In this document: in pieces, positions 55,631-64,000 of the stretch
How positions within the stretch are numbered: position 1 is the stretch's first letter
Layout of the letters: the number at the start of each line of letters is the position of its first letter
Origin: Temnothorax longispinosus
Lineage: Eukaryota > Arthropoda > Insecta > Hymenoptera > Formicidae
NCBI RefSeq assembly: GCF_030848805.1
Contig: NC_092358.1
Span: forward strand, 15,798,138-15,862,137
Length of the DNA: 64,000 nt
Reading direction: 5' to 3'
Program-made: the position numbers and the translations under genes
Notes under the pieces: model-generated
The model's database searches: none
Told to the model about the DNA's origin: nothing
What the model saw: the letters and a program-made list of their open reading frames with translations, nothing else

Positions 55631-58312
55631 CTACGTGCCACCCCGACGTGCACCACTAATTGCGGTTACGTTCCGCCCCGGCACATAACGGGTTGTTATG
55701 CCGTTAAATCTCTTCCAATTTAGCCATGAGCCCCAGAGGACACGAGTCGTGAGCGTACGCAGTTGGGCAGGTGTTAGGCCCAGACTACGCAGCTCACCCT
55801 CGCTCCTAGGGCTCCAGACACCTCGCCATGAGATCGTAATGGCGGTGAAACGGACATTATCACGCGGCACCCCTGTGCGCTCCACCACCCGGTCCACTAG
55901 ATCATTACAGGATCGGTACTTCTCCACCTTACGCTCATGTGACACCTCTAACGCAGTTTCGCTGGAAACTACCTGCGCGTCTACGACCACTGCCTCATCA
56001 CCCTTAGCAATGGTCAGGTCGGGCCGCCTCAGGCCGGCAGAGGTCGAGTAGGCTAATTCCGCATCGACATGCCATCCCTTCTGCTGAAAGAAGCCACCGA
56101 CTCGACGACAAAGGTCGTTATGCCGTAGGATTCTCCCTCCGTGCGTTCTGAAGCAACGCTGAACGCAGTGCGCCGGTGTCTCGATATCGGGACAACCAGC
56201 ACGACAGCGAACCTCGCGCCCATCACGACCTCGGGAGACTCTCGCTCTAGACGGAATACAGTTGGCCCGTATGTGATGATAGTGCACGTAGTCGGCTCCG
56301 GGGATGAGGTCGGCTCCCGCCGACACCCAATGCGAACTCAGCTTCGACGTTTCCGCCTCCCTGAGCCCGTTCCCATCGCACGACTCGCGCAACCAGGCTG
56401 CACACTGTTGTCTAAGCTCAGCGGTCGTAAGCACCCTGTTACCCCGGACGCGCATCTGGTTCTCACACCAAACCAGCCGCCTAGCCACATATGTGGTTTC
56501 GGCGGCGGCGCGCGCCGCGGGCAGAGTGCTGCGACACAACCGCTGCAATCGGTCAAACTTCAGAATAGGGATTAAAGTCTTAAGTAGAGGCAAACCAAGC
56601 CCGCCACTCTGTATCGGCGCATGAAAATATCCAGCAGGAACATCATGGGGAAATCGCAACCATCGTCTAATGGCCTTGCGTACCATAATATCGACGCCCC
56701 TCAACGTTTTGGCCGTGACGGTTCCCACTATCCAACGGTGATAATACCGTGGCAGGAGAAAGTCACGTAATAGCCTCAGTCGCTGTTGCGGCTTCAAAGG
56801 CGCCTTAGTGAGTAGCTCGATGGAGTGAGCTAGGGGCGGATCATTAGCAAATTCCCTAGCACCTTCATACATGCAGCCCAGGTACGCCCAAATATCGACA
56901 GGGGATCTTTGCGGAATCAGCGCTCCCCCCACGGTGAAGTACGGTGTTGTGTCAATCTTCACCTTTCTGTCTTTACCGGATGCCACCATGGACAGCACGC
57001 CTGTTTTCTTTGCGTTAATTGTTAGTCCATTGCGCGCGAAAGCAGCCTGAAGCCGTGTCAAGTTCTCCTGCAGACCGGACCTGGTAGAGGCAAGGAGTAC
57101 AATGTCGTCTGCGTAGCCCAAGGCGCTGATCAGCTCGTCTCCCAACTGATAGCCAACATCCTCCGAGAGAATTGCTAGTGCTCTATCCACGACCAGATTG
57201 AACAGTAGCGGCGATAACGGATCACCCTGTCTCACGCCACGGCCGATCCTAATGGCCGATACATTATCGGTGACGGATCCTATCACTGTTTGCGCATCCG
57301 AATAGACGGCCCTGATATATTCCCTAAACTCCCAAGGGAGCTCCAGCTCTTCAAGAGTCCTATGTATTGCTGGGTGCGAGACCGTGTCAAATGCCTTTGA
57401 CAGGTCAACGCACGCCAGATGCAGTGTCCGACTCCGCCTCCGGGCATCACCGAGCACGGCGGACAGGACTGTGACGTTCTCACACACCCCATCCACCGGC
57501 CGAAAACCCCTTTGGCGAGTGTCAAACACGTCCAGGGCCGCTAAACGTCTGGCAAGAATTTTGTGGAAGTGTCTAACCACAACTGATCCTATACTGAGAG
57601 GTCGGTATTCCGCCGGTGATGGCCGGTCAGACATCCCTCCCTTCTCCAGAAATACCGTTCTTGTTGTGGCGATCGACGAGGGTACCGTTCTTGCCAGGAG
57701 CAGCAGATTGAACAGAAGCGCACGAAGAACAAAGGGAACGGCGTTCCACATCCTCGGCGTAATCTGGTCCAATCCGGGCGCTGTACCAGTCTTGATCGAA
57801 ATCCTTCGAACCTCGATAGGCTTTATAGGATCCCAGAGCGAGGTCTTATCCGCCACCCGAGTTGGGCCAGTGGCGGCGCCCTCACCTAGGCCTTCGAGAT
57901 GAATCTCTCTGGCTGTCGGTGGACGGCTCCGGCTAGTACGCGCTACCTGCCCCGCCTCCCCGTACAACTCGCGCAAGGCCGTCATGTCTCCATCCGCGCC
58001 ACTAGACGCCTCCATTACGGGACGCCAGTACGCGTCGAATTCGACAGCGGACGGTCGCTCACGTTCCGAGCCGCCTTCGAGGACGTGCGAGAGGCAGGCC
58101 TTTGGGTTCTTCTTGTAGAGAGTCTGCACATGTGCATATTCTCTCTTTCTTTTCTGCTTCCTACTCTCTTTTGTGTTAGGAGGATTGCGCTGCTTTGCCG
58201 AGGCGCGCCGTGGAGGGCGCACAGCTGACGGCGGGAAGATCAGGGCCAGCCATCTCTCGATGGCCTGAACGTCGACCACCCCCGTCAGTAGAGCATCTCT
58301 CGCGATGCCCAC
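55631..58312 (-). CDS. R2 reverse transcriptase and restriction-like endonuclease (main part of ORF)
   Basis: 893 codons; the frame continues upstream past 58312 (a GTG) to about 58390. Reverse transcriptase motifs, numbered from 58312, are TGTAPGLDQI (about 175), CVDLSKAFDTVSH (301), GVRQGDPLSPLLFN (359) and GYADDIVLLA (399). A CCHC zinc knuckle (CRAGCPDIETPAHCVQRC) is followed by the PD-(D/E)xK-type nuclease block (RRPDLTIAKGDEAVVVDAQV). The order is that of the R2 clade. Only the frame change to the upstream part breaks it, so the protein is nearly intact. Confidence 0.92.
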   Translation of the reverse strand: MGIARDALLTGVVDVQAIERWLALIFPPSAVRPPRRASAKQRNPPNTKESRKQKRKREYAHVQTLYKKNPKACLSHVLEGGSERERPSAVEFDAYWRPVMEASSGADGDMTALRELYGEAGQVARTSRSRPPTAREIHLEGLGEGAATGPTRVADKTSLWDPIKPIEVRRISIKTGTAPGLDQITPRMWNAVPFVLRALLFNLLLLARTVPSSIATTRTVFLEKGGMSDRPSPAEYRPLSIGSVVVRHFHKILARRLAALDVFDTRQRGFRPVDGVCENVTVLSAVLGDARRRSRTLHLACVDLSKAFDTVSHPAIHRTLEELELPWEFREYIRAVYSDAQTVIGSVTDNVSAIRIGRGVRQGDPLSPLLFNLVVDRALAILSEDVGYQLGDELISALGYADDIVLLASTRSGLQENLTRLQAAFARNGLTINAKKTGVLSMVASGKDRKVKIDTTPYFTVGGALIPQRSPVDIWAYLGCMYEGAREFANDPPLAHSIELLTKAPLKPQQRLRLLRDFLLPRYYHRWIVGTVTAKTLRGVDIMVRKAIRRWLRFPHDVPAGYFHAPIQSGGLGLPLLKTLIPILKFDRLQRLCRSTLPAARAAAETTYVARRLVWCENQMRVRGNRVLTTAELRQQCAAWLRESCDGNGLREAETSKLSSHWVSAGADLIPGADYVHYHHIRANCIPSRARVSRGRDGREVRCRAGCPDIETPAHCVQRCFRTHGGRILRHNDLCRRVGGFFQQKGWHVDAELAYSTSAGLRRPDLTIAKGDEAVVVDAQVVSSETALEVSHERKVEKYRSCNDLVDRVVERTGVPRDNVRFTAITISWRGVWSPRSEGELRSLGLTPAQLRTLTTRVLWGSWLNWKRFNGITTRYVPGRNVTAISGARRGGT

Positions 58313-58353
58313 AAGAGTATCAGCCTGATAGCTACGGGACGCTGAGCTCTGCT

Positions 58354-58983
58354 CTATGAGCTGGTTATGATGTCCCGCAGCCTCTGAGATCTTTGCTCAG
58401 GGGAAGGCTGATGTGCGCTTGGATTGACTGTGTCAGACTCTATGGTCGCAGGGCCGGCAGCAGTTCTTATCATCGCCGCGCCGTCCCTATCGCCCTCATC
58501 GATGCCAACCGCGTTTCGCGATTGCAGCTCTTGGCAGAAGACTCTAACCATCTCGCGATAAGCCTCTTGTCGACGCTTACCCTTGATAGCTTCGAGACTC
58601 CTATGAGGGAACTTATCCTGCAGATGATGATTCATGAAGATAATTCCCGCTAAGGTGGCTGTAGCCTCAGCGCGAGCCATGAGTCTGACCTCCTCCACTG
58701 ACCAACGTGCTTTCACGCGCTCAACATCCACCGCGCTATTGGCCACCACTGGGTGAGTCTTAGTAACATGCAGACTTAGACCACGCATGGTCTGGAACTC
58801 TCTTGGGCAAAACTCACAGCTAAATGCTTCTGTCCCTTCTATGACATCGGACATGGCTCTACTCCTAGTACGCGACGGTCCAGCTACGACCCCGTCAGGT
58901 ACCTCCGCACCAACGGCACTATCGCTTGCGCATCTTGCACGCAGTACCCGGGCCATCCGAGAACCCGGGGGTTTTACATTCAT
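58354..58983 (-). pseudogene. R2 N-terminal region: C2H2 zinc finger and Myb domain, frameshifted
   Basis: About 209 codons from the ATG near 58983 (MNVKPPGSRM); the open frame reaches 59076 in the 5' region. CEFCPREFQTMRGLSLHVTK with a following TH is a C2H2 finger. ARWSVEEVRLMARAE to KGKRRQEAYREMV is a Myb-like domain. Both bind 28S target DNA in R2 proteins. The frame ends in TAG at 58354-58356, but the next frame is open across it, so one base gained or lost near 58360-58390 separates it from the reverse transcriptase part. R2 normally has a single ORF. Confidence 0.85.
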
Positions 58984-59409
58984 ACGTTGACTTTCCATAA
59001 ATTTACTGCGTGTAGGGGAGCAAACGGATTGACAGCCGAGAGCTCCCCAAATAACCGTGCCCTTTCTTGGCCCCACAACTTACCATGGACATCGGTACTT
59101 GGGCCCATATTGCTACAGGCCCTTCGGGGCGCACCTAGGTCGCCATACCACCGACTTGGTTACTGCAGCGCGCACCGGTCGGACGGCGTCGGACCCAGAG
59201 CAGGTGTGATCATCCTAGCTCTATAGGACCAAGCCGCACCGAACCGAAGCAGCACCTAACACAGCGTTCCAGCGAGACCACGTGGAGGTGGGTTGGTATG
59301 ACTTGACCGGGAGAGGCTATGTATTCGCATCACCAGTCCAAGTAACCTTCTCTGACCCCAGGTCCAGAGAGACTCATATGAGAATCAAGGGCCTGAGAGA
59401 GCATGACTC

Positions 59410-59500
<91 letters not shown>
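59410..59500 (-). rRNA. 28S rRNA fragment upstream of the R2 site
   Basis: Minus strand reads ATGTGATTTCTGCCCAGTGC through GGCGGGAGTAACTATGACTC to TTAAGG, the conserved 28S segment directly 5' of the R2 site. About 91 bases remain before AT-rich DNA. From 59501 to 59782 I see only AT-rich sequence. Confidence 0.93.
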
Positions 59501-60825
59501 GTATCACAAGTAATGAAATAAATAAATATTTATTTCTTCTTATTATTATTATTATATTTTTACTTATTATAGTAATGTAATAATAAAATTATTATCGCAA
59601 TATATTATTAATATCATTTATAATATTATTTAACGGTATGGTGACGATTATAATAAATTGATAAATAATGATATCAGAATTTATTTAACATCACAATTGC
59701 TTTATTTTATTATAATGTATTATTTTCTGATGTATAATCTCGCAACTTGATTTTTTTACAATACAATACAAAATATAGAATACTAGCTGGTTACCCGGGA
59801 CTTCGCCCGGGCATCTTTTTTTTAAACGACTTTATTTGTGTTATTACATTTGTGTTCTAGCTAATCTTATCCACCAATGTATGATTCATAAACACATATT
59901 TTCAATAACTTTCCACGTCATCTATGAGGTACTATATATTATTAACGCGTTTTTTTTTTAGTGGTACGTTCAAACATACACCACCCGTAAGTAAATAGAG
60001 AATTATTAAAAGACACTGGTACTGAATGAAAGTTATTAGGGAGTTGTTACAATACTGTCTTTCAGATACCGTCCATCCTTAAACGATACCTACTCTATCC
60101 ATCAAATAACTTAACATTTTTTAAGCAGAAATCAGTAATCCCTTCACCGATCCTCGTCAAATTCAAAACAACCTTCCTTCAATGATACTCTATACCTATA
60201 TATAAGATGACATGTATAATAACTTATACACTTTTTAGGCAAAAATCGGCATCACTTTCACCGATTCTCGCCAAATTCAATACCAACCTACCTTTAATGA
60301 TACTCCATCTATAAAAAAAAATGTAACTTGATATCTCGAAATTTGCGGAAATTAGAGCAATCACGTAGATTTCTTTAGACAGAAATCGGTAACCCCTTTA
60401 TTATTAACAATTTTTTGAATTCTATTATTCCTCAGTTTTTTCTACCCCTACACGGAGAAAATTGTTACGGTTGTTACAACAATGTTCTCTATGATTAAAA
60501 GAGAAATGTATGTAAATTCAAGTTAAATTGATATTACATTCAATGTAGCTGTTAAGATATGCCCATTTATACAGTTGTCATAACCGTAGTTCTTACGATA
60601 CGTAACATTCGGTTATAATACCCTCGTATATGGTTGCCTCAACCAAAAGATTATTGCTATCCCTCTTATGTGGTCTGCAGCACAACTATTATGGTTGAGA
60701 GATCCATAAGATATAGCTGCACGGTACAGCACTGAATCACTGCATGATTGAGAGTTTAGTTCCATTGCGCGCGCAAAAGAATTTTTGCATAGAATAAAGT
60801 GGATTTGATAAGGATGTTTTAACTT

Positions 60826-60960
60826 TAAGGCCTATCTACATAAGACGCAGAACGCGAGTCGCAAGCACACACACAGTCTACATGTCAATCTAACCTCTAT
60901 ATATAGAGGTTGTGTGTGTGCTTGCGACTCGCGTTCTGCGTCTTATGTAGATAGGCCTTT
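60826..60960. repeat. 135-bp palindrome with GT/CA core
   Basis: Arms AAGGCCTATCTACATAAGAC through CGAGTCGCAAGCACACAC pair almost perfectly around a short TCTATATATAGA centre. A likely foldback MITE nested in the TACACGG element. Confidence 0.85.
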
Positions 60961-61198
60961 ATAAATTATAAATATACTTTTTTCATAAATATATTTACGA
61001 ACACAAAATTTCGTAATGAGCCGACACTGGTTTCTGACATTCACCCGACATTATAAGAAATATTATATCATATATCCAATTCAAAATTTTATTACTCTTT
61101 TTAAACTGAATTTGTTTCTTAAGATGATTTTTGAAAAATTATATATTTGCGCTGGTTGACATATGTAGACTAAATATAACACTAACATTAAATTAAGA

Positions 61199-61262
61199 AG
61201 TGGTCTACCACGTAAGGCAGTTGGCTCACGATCCAGAGGTCCCGAGTTCGAATCCCACCAAG
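61199..61262 (+). repeat. tRNA-like segment (SINE head or tRNA relic)
   Basis: GTAAGGCAGTTGGCTCACGA (A-box-like) and GAGTTCGAATCCCACC (B box) with correct mutual distance. The acceptor stem does not pair, so I do not call a functional tRNA. Confidence 0.45.
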
Positions 61263-62589
61263 GTAAGTGTGTTTTTATATGTGTTTTTAAATACGAGAAA
61301 ATATTTATAATCATAGACTGCATCTTAAGAAACAAATTTAGTTAAAAAATAGTAATAAAATTTCGAAATAAATAATTTTTTTTGTAGGGTGAATATTTGT
61401 TCATTATGGTTGTAACATCCATATATTATGGTTGCAACATCCATATAGTAGCTACCCTCACTAAGGTTAGGGCAACCATATGGAAACCATAGGTCACTTC
61501 CAGAGTACTATGGTTCCCATAACCCTTTTGTATGGATGGGCGAAAATTAACAGCATTATTCTGTTGTAGCAACCGTAACTTTTTCTCCGTGTATTTCATA
61601 TATATCTTTAAGATTTGGTTGATTAATTTTTAAGTTAATAACGTTCAAACATACACGACCCGTAAGAATTTTATATATTAGTATAGATAAAATACGGAAA
61701 ATACAACAGATTTCTGTCAGTTCTCAAGTCTCGGCGATCAGAAAGTTCCAGTGATTTGCGTTTCTCCATATATAATGAATCAAGACGCTGACGAATTTTT
61801 ATCTTAACTCCTCTCTAGCTGTCAGTTCAACTGTTCTCTTTGCGGAACGGTTCCGCGTCGACTTGCATCTGCTGGTCTTCAGTAAACTCAAAGAGCCCAC
61901 TCACGGAATTAATGAGCCCGCGAAGCGATTCACAGCGCGAATCGTCTACTACGCGTTTCTATTAGCTCCTACTGATAGAACGGAACAAGGAGAGGCCTCA
62001 TAAAGTCGCCACCGAGAATTTATCTTGAAATGAGCAATAAACAGTTTTCACATCTGCTGACCGAAAAACTAATCGCGTTTGTTAGTACGATGATTAACCT
62101 ATTAACCTTCTAATTAAGACCTGAGATCTATTAAGAAATACTCCAAGCTTCTTTTATTTGCGGAATCTTCTTCAGGATGCATTTCTATTATGTCAGATAT
62201 TTCAATATTTGTACGTGTCAAAAAAAGAAAAATAGCTGAATGTGTATTTTATTAACTTTTATCATTAGTAAAAATAATATCTTATATGTATTTTTCGATT
62301 ATGGTCATTTTTATCATATTTATAGTACAACTTATTATACATAAATCACAGCTAGATTATATAGTGCATAAAAATCATGCATGTTGAATGAATGTATGTT
62401 AAAGCTATGACAATAAAATGTAGTGTGTCAGCTATAATTTGTATTATTAAAATAACTATAAAAATGTAATTAGCACCAAAAATAAATAATAAAAATAACT
62501 AAAAATTATAGCAACTGGCGAAACTGTAACTATTTTTTTTTCTGTTAGTGCACGTGTGTATAGGAGAAAAAGTAAGATAGCATTGAACC

Positions 62590-62938
62590 CGACGTAGTTA
62601 CGTCTAACATGCTAGACGTGTCCATACGTCTAATTGCTTTCTCGAGTCGATTAGCGAACAAAGAACGAGATACAGTGGTATCAATGGCTATTTGTGGAAA
62701 CCGACCGACTGGCCGAAAGCGACCTTCACTCTTCCACTGGCCGGCAGAAGCCGGGAAACGGCTCCCGGTTTCTTACGAAGGCTGCACCCTCCTTCCTCGT
62801 CATCTTCGTCACAGATCTCAGACTCGTATTCTTCTTCCGCCGGATTTTTCTCATCCGATCCTGTTCCTCGCCGCATCGCCATTTACGGAGAAGAACCAGA
62901 TTTCGCATCGCTCTCGAAAGAATGGCGTATACGATAGG
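62590..62938 (+). other. Possible coding exon, Ser-rich
   Basis: A plus-strand frame without its own ATG is open from about 62608 to TAG at 62936-62938 and reads WKPTDWPKATFTLPLAG, a Ser run (SSSSSSQISDSYSSSAGFF) and IAIYGEEPDFASLSKEW. It is much richer in GC than its surroundings, and GATAG-GTATAA could be a donor. The 61693-62589 flank shows only one GC-richer patch (61800-62030). Low-complexity chance frame is the alternative. Confidence 0.3.
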
Positions 62939-63248
62939 TATAAAATACGTACAAGATATCCCTGATATTTCGTTCGGTCGCAACATCTATTTATTCGCAA
63001 GGGACAGTCCTTCAAAAAGTATTTCTTCGCGATATGTATATGCATGTGGTGTGTGTTGTGTGCGTGTGCGCGCGCGTATGTGTTTAGATTTCAATTTATA
63101 TTTTAAAGGCCTTATAAAATATAATTTTTCATGCAGGGATGTGTGAAAAAATATATAATAAAAATGATAACACACGCATGTTATTGACAAAAATATAAGA
63201 CTAAATCAAAATTATAAGTTATTATTTAATTTAAATTAATAATATTAA

Positions 63249-63953
63249 GGGGGTATACCACCTTTGAGCATGAACTCTTTTCACGATTTGTTTTAACATA
63301 TAAGGAATAGAGCAATCGAAAATCGGCTTTAAGGGATCTTTTTATTATACATTAAAGATGTAAAAAAAAAGTTTTTTGTATATAAAATACACCCTGTCAA
63401 AAGAGGCCGTGTGCGTCACGGGGGTCCAGCTGGTGGACATGATTTCGGCTGACTGGTATGACCTAGAACAGAAATCCAAAAAAATTCTTAATCTGTGATA
63501 GATTGGCTATGGTGGTACGTACGTAGCCGTTTTTTAATTGGATTGTTAGTTTTTTTTTGGGAACCAATTTTATACACGATTTTTTAGTGTAAATTTGGAC
63601 ATTTTTGTTCAAATTAGTGTCAATTTCGCAAAAATCAATATTTTTCAAAAATCCTACGTACCACCATAGCCAATCTATCACAGATTAAGAATTTCTTTAG
63701 ATTTCTGTTCTATGTCATACCAGTCAGCCGAAATCATGTCCACCAGCTAGACCCGCGTGACGCACACAACCTCTTTCGACAGGGTGTATTATATATACGA
63801 ACATGATTTCATGTACAATAAAAATTTTTTTTTACATCTTTAATGTATAATAAAAAGACCCCCAAAGCCGATTTCCGATTTCTCTATTCCTTATATGTTA
63901 AAATAAATCGTGAAAAAGAGGTTAAATTTCATGCTCAAAGGTGGTATACCCCC
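63249..63953. mobile_element. TTAA-target foldback MITE
   Basis: Ends GGGGGTATACCACCTTTGAG and its inverse, with TTAA at 63245-63248 and 63954-63957. The arms pair over about 290 bases each, so it is a foldback of 705 bp. Non-coding. Confidence 0.85.
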
Positions 63954-64000
63954 TTAAATGCAAGTATTATAAATTTATTAAAAAAAACTTAGAAGATTTC

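Larger units (their letters stand above)
55434..59409 (-). mobile_element. R2 non-LTR retrotransposon at the canonical 28S site
   Basis: 3,976 bp between 28S sequence ending TTAAGG (59410) and 28S sequence starting TAGCC (55433), the precise R2 site with no base lost. It has a 5' region of about 333 bp, two reading frames related by one shift, and a 3' region of about 197 bp. R2 inserts by target-primed reverse transcription after its own endonuclease nicks 28S DNA. Confidence 0.93.
60449..61593. mobile_element. MITE with TACACGGAGAAAA ends
   Basis: Ends TACACGGAGAAAATTGTTAC and TACACGGAGAAAAAGTTACG (right end inverse), the latter continuing GTTGCTACAACAG against GTTGTTACAACAA. It contains the palindrome at 60826-60960 and a tRNA-like segment. 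Confidence 0.7.
59783..61692. repeat. Interspersed repeat with CCCGGGACTTCGCCCGGG end
   Basis: Starts CTAGCTGGTTACCCGGGACT and ends TATATATTAGTATAGATAAA, a pair of ends I recall from widespread arthropod interspersed repeats. Class uncertain. Both halves carry ACGTTCAAACATACAC. It is split by the TACACGG element. Confidence 0.5.

Noticed and set aside
59282..59521. 79-codon plus-strand frame
   Set aside because: Antisense of the R2 5' region and the 28S fragment.
61199..61262. Functional tRNA gene
   Set aside because: Control boxes are present but no acceptor stem pairs, and it sits within a MITE.

Overview
The window is eukaryotic, AT-rich and packed with transposable elements. It is most likely an insect, and an ant or other hymenopteran is my best guess. 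The grounds are a (TTAGG)n telomere-type repeat at 40982-41001, a retroelement ORF1 of a lysine/glutamate-rich type I associate with ants, and an R2 element in 28S rDNA sequence. I see no intact host gene. The one clear host-derived locus is an unprocessed, decayed FAM50/XAP5 copy (850-1892, minus).

The centrepiece is a complete Polinton/Maverick (polintovirus) at 2101-17934. It is 15.8 kb, starts AG and ends CT, has terminal inverted repeats of about 1 kb, and is bounded by a perfect 6-bp target duplication (CTTTTC). It encodes a spliced protein-primed PolB, a retroviral-type integrase with chromodomain, a packaging ATPase, candidate major and minor capsid proteins, a phospholipase A2/adenovirus-type protease fusion and six further proteins. 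No reading frame is visibly broken. Structural genes lie mostly on the minus strand in the left half. The ATPase-to-integrase block is on plus, and polB on minus at the right. The element sits inside a charged, arginine/glutamate-rich exon-like block upstream of the FAM50 copy.

From 17.9 to 24 kb: duplicated charged blocks, a 5S-like repeat with a long palindrome, and an ORF1-only LINE that keeps an intron and is split by a 1.2-kb foldback element with a 9-bp target duplication, ending at a 500-N gap. From 24 to 38 kb: TA-target and TTAA-target DNA elements, among them a Kolobok-like transposon with a transposase/DEDDh-exonuclease pseudogene, and a nested stack at 33.4-35.6 kb. From 38 to 49.3 kb: a TA element carrying a rearranged Penelope fragment, a pogo-like transposon holding a second ORF1-only LINE (spliced, with an 18-bp target duplication), a nearly intact Penelope-like element with inverted repeats and hammerhead-like motifs, and a second foldback copy. 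From 49.9 to 54.3 kb: a palindrome built of 153-bp repeats and a TA element.

At 55.3-59.5 kb an almost intact R2 retrotransposon sits at the exact canonical 28S site, yet only about 250 bp of 28S remain around it, in AT-rich DNA. The rest (59.5-64 kb) is repeats, one possible coding exon and a TTAA foldback element.

Splice sites, motifs and target duplications were read by eye. Family names rest on recognised motifs, not on database searches.
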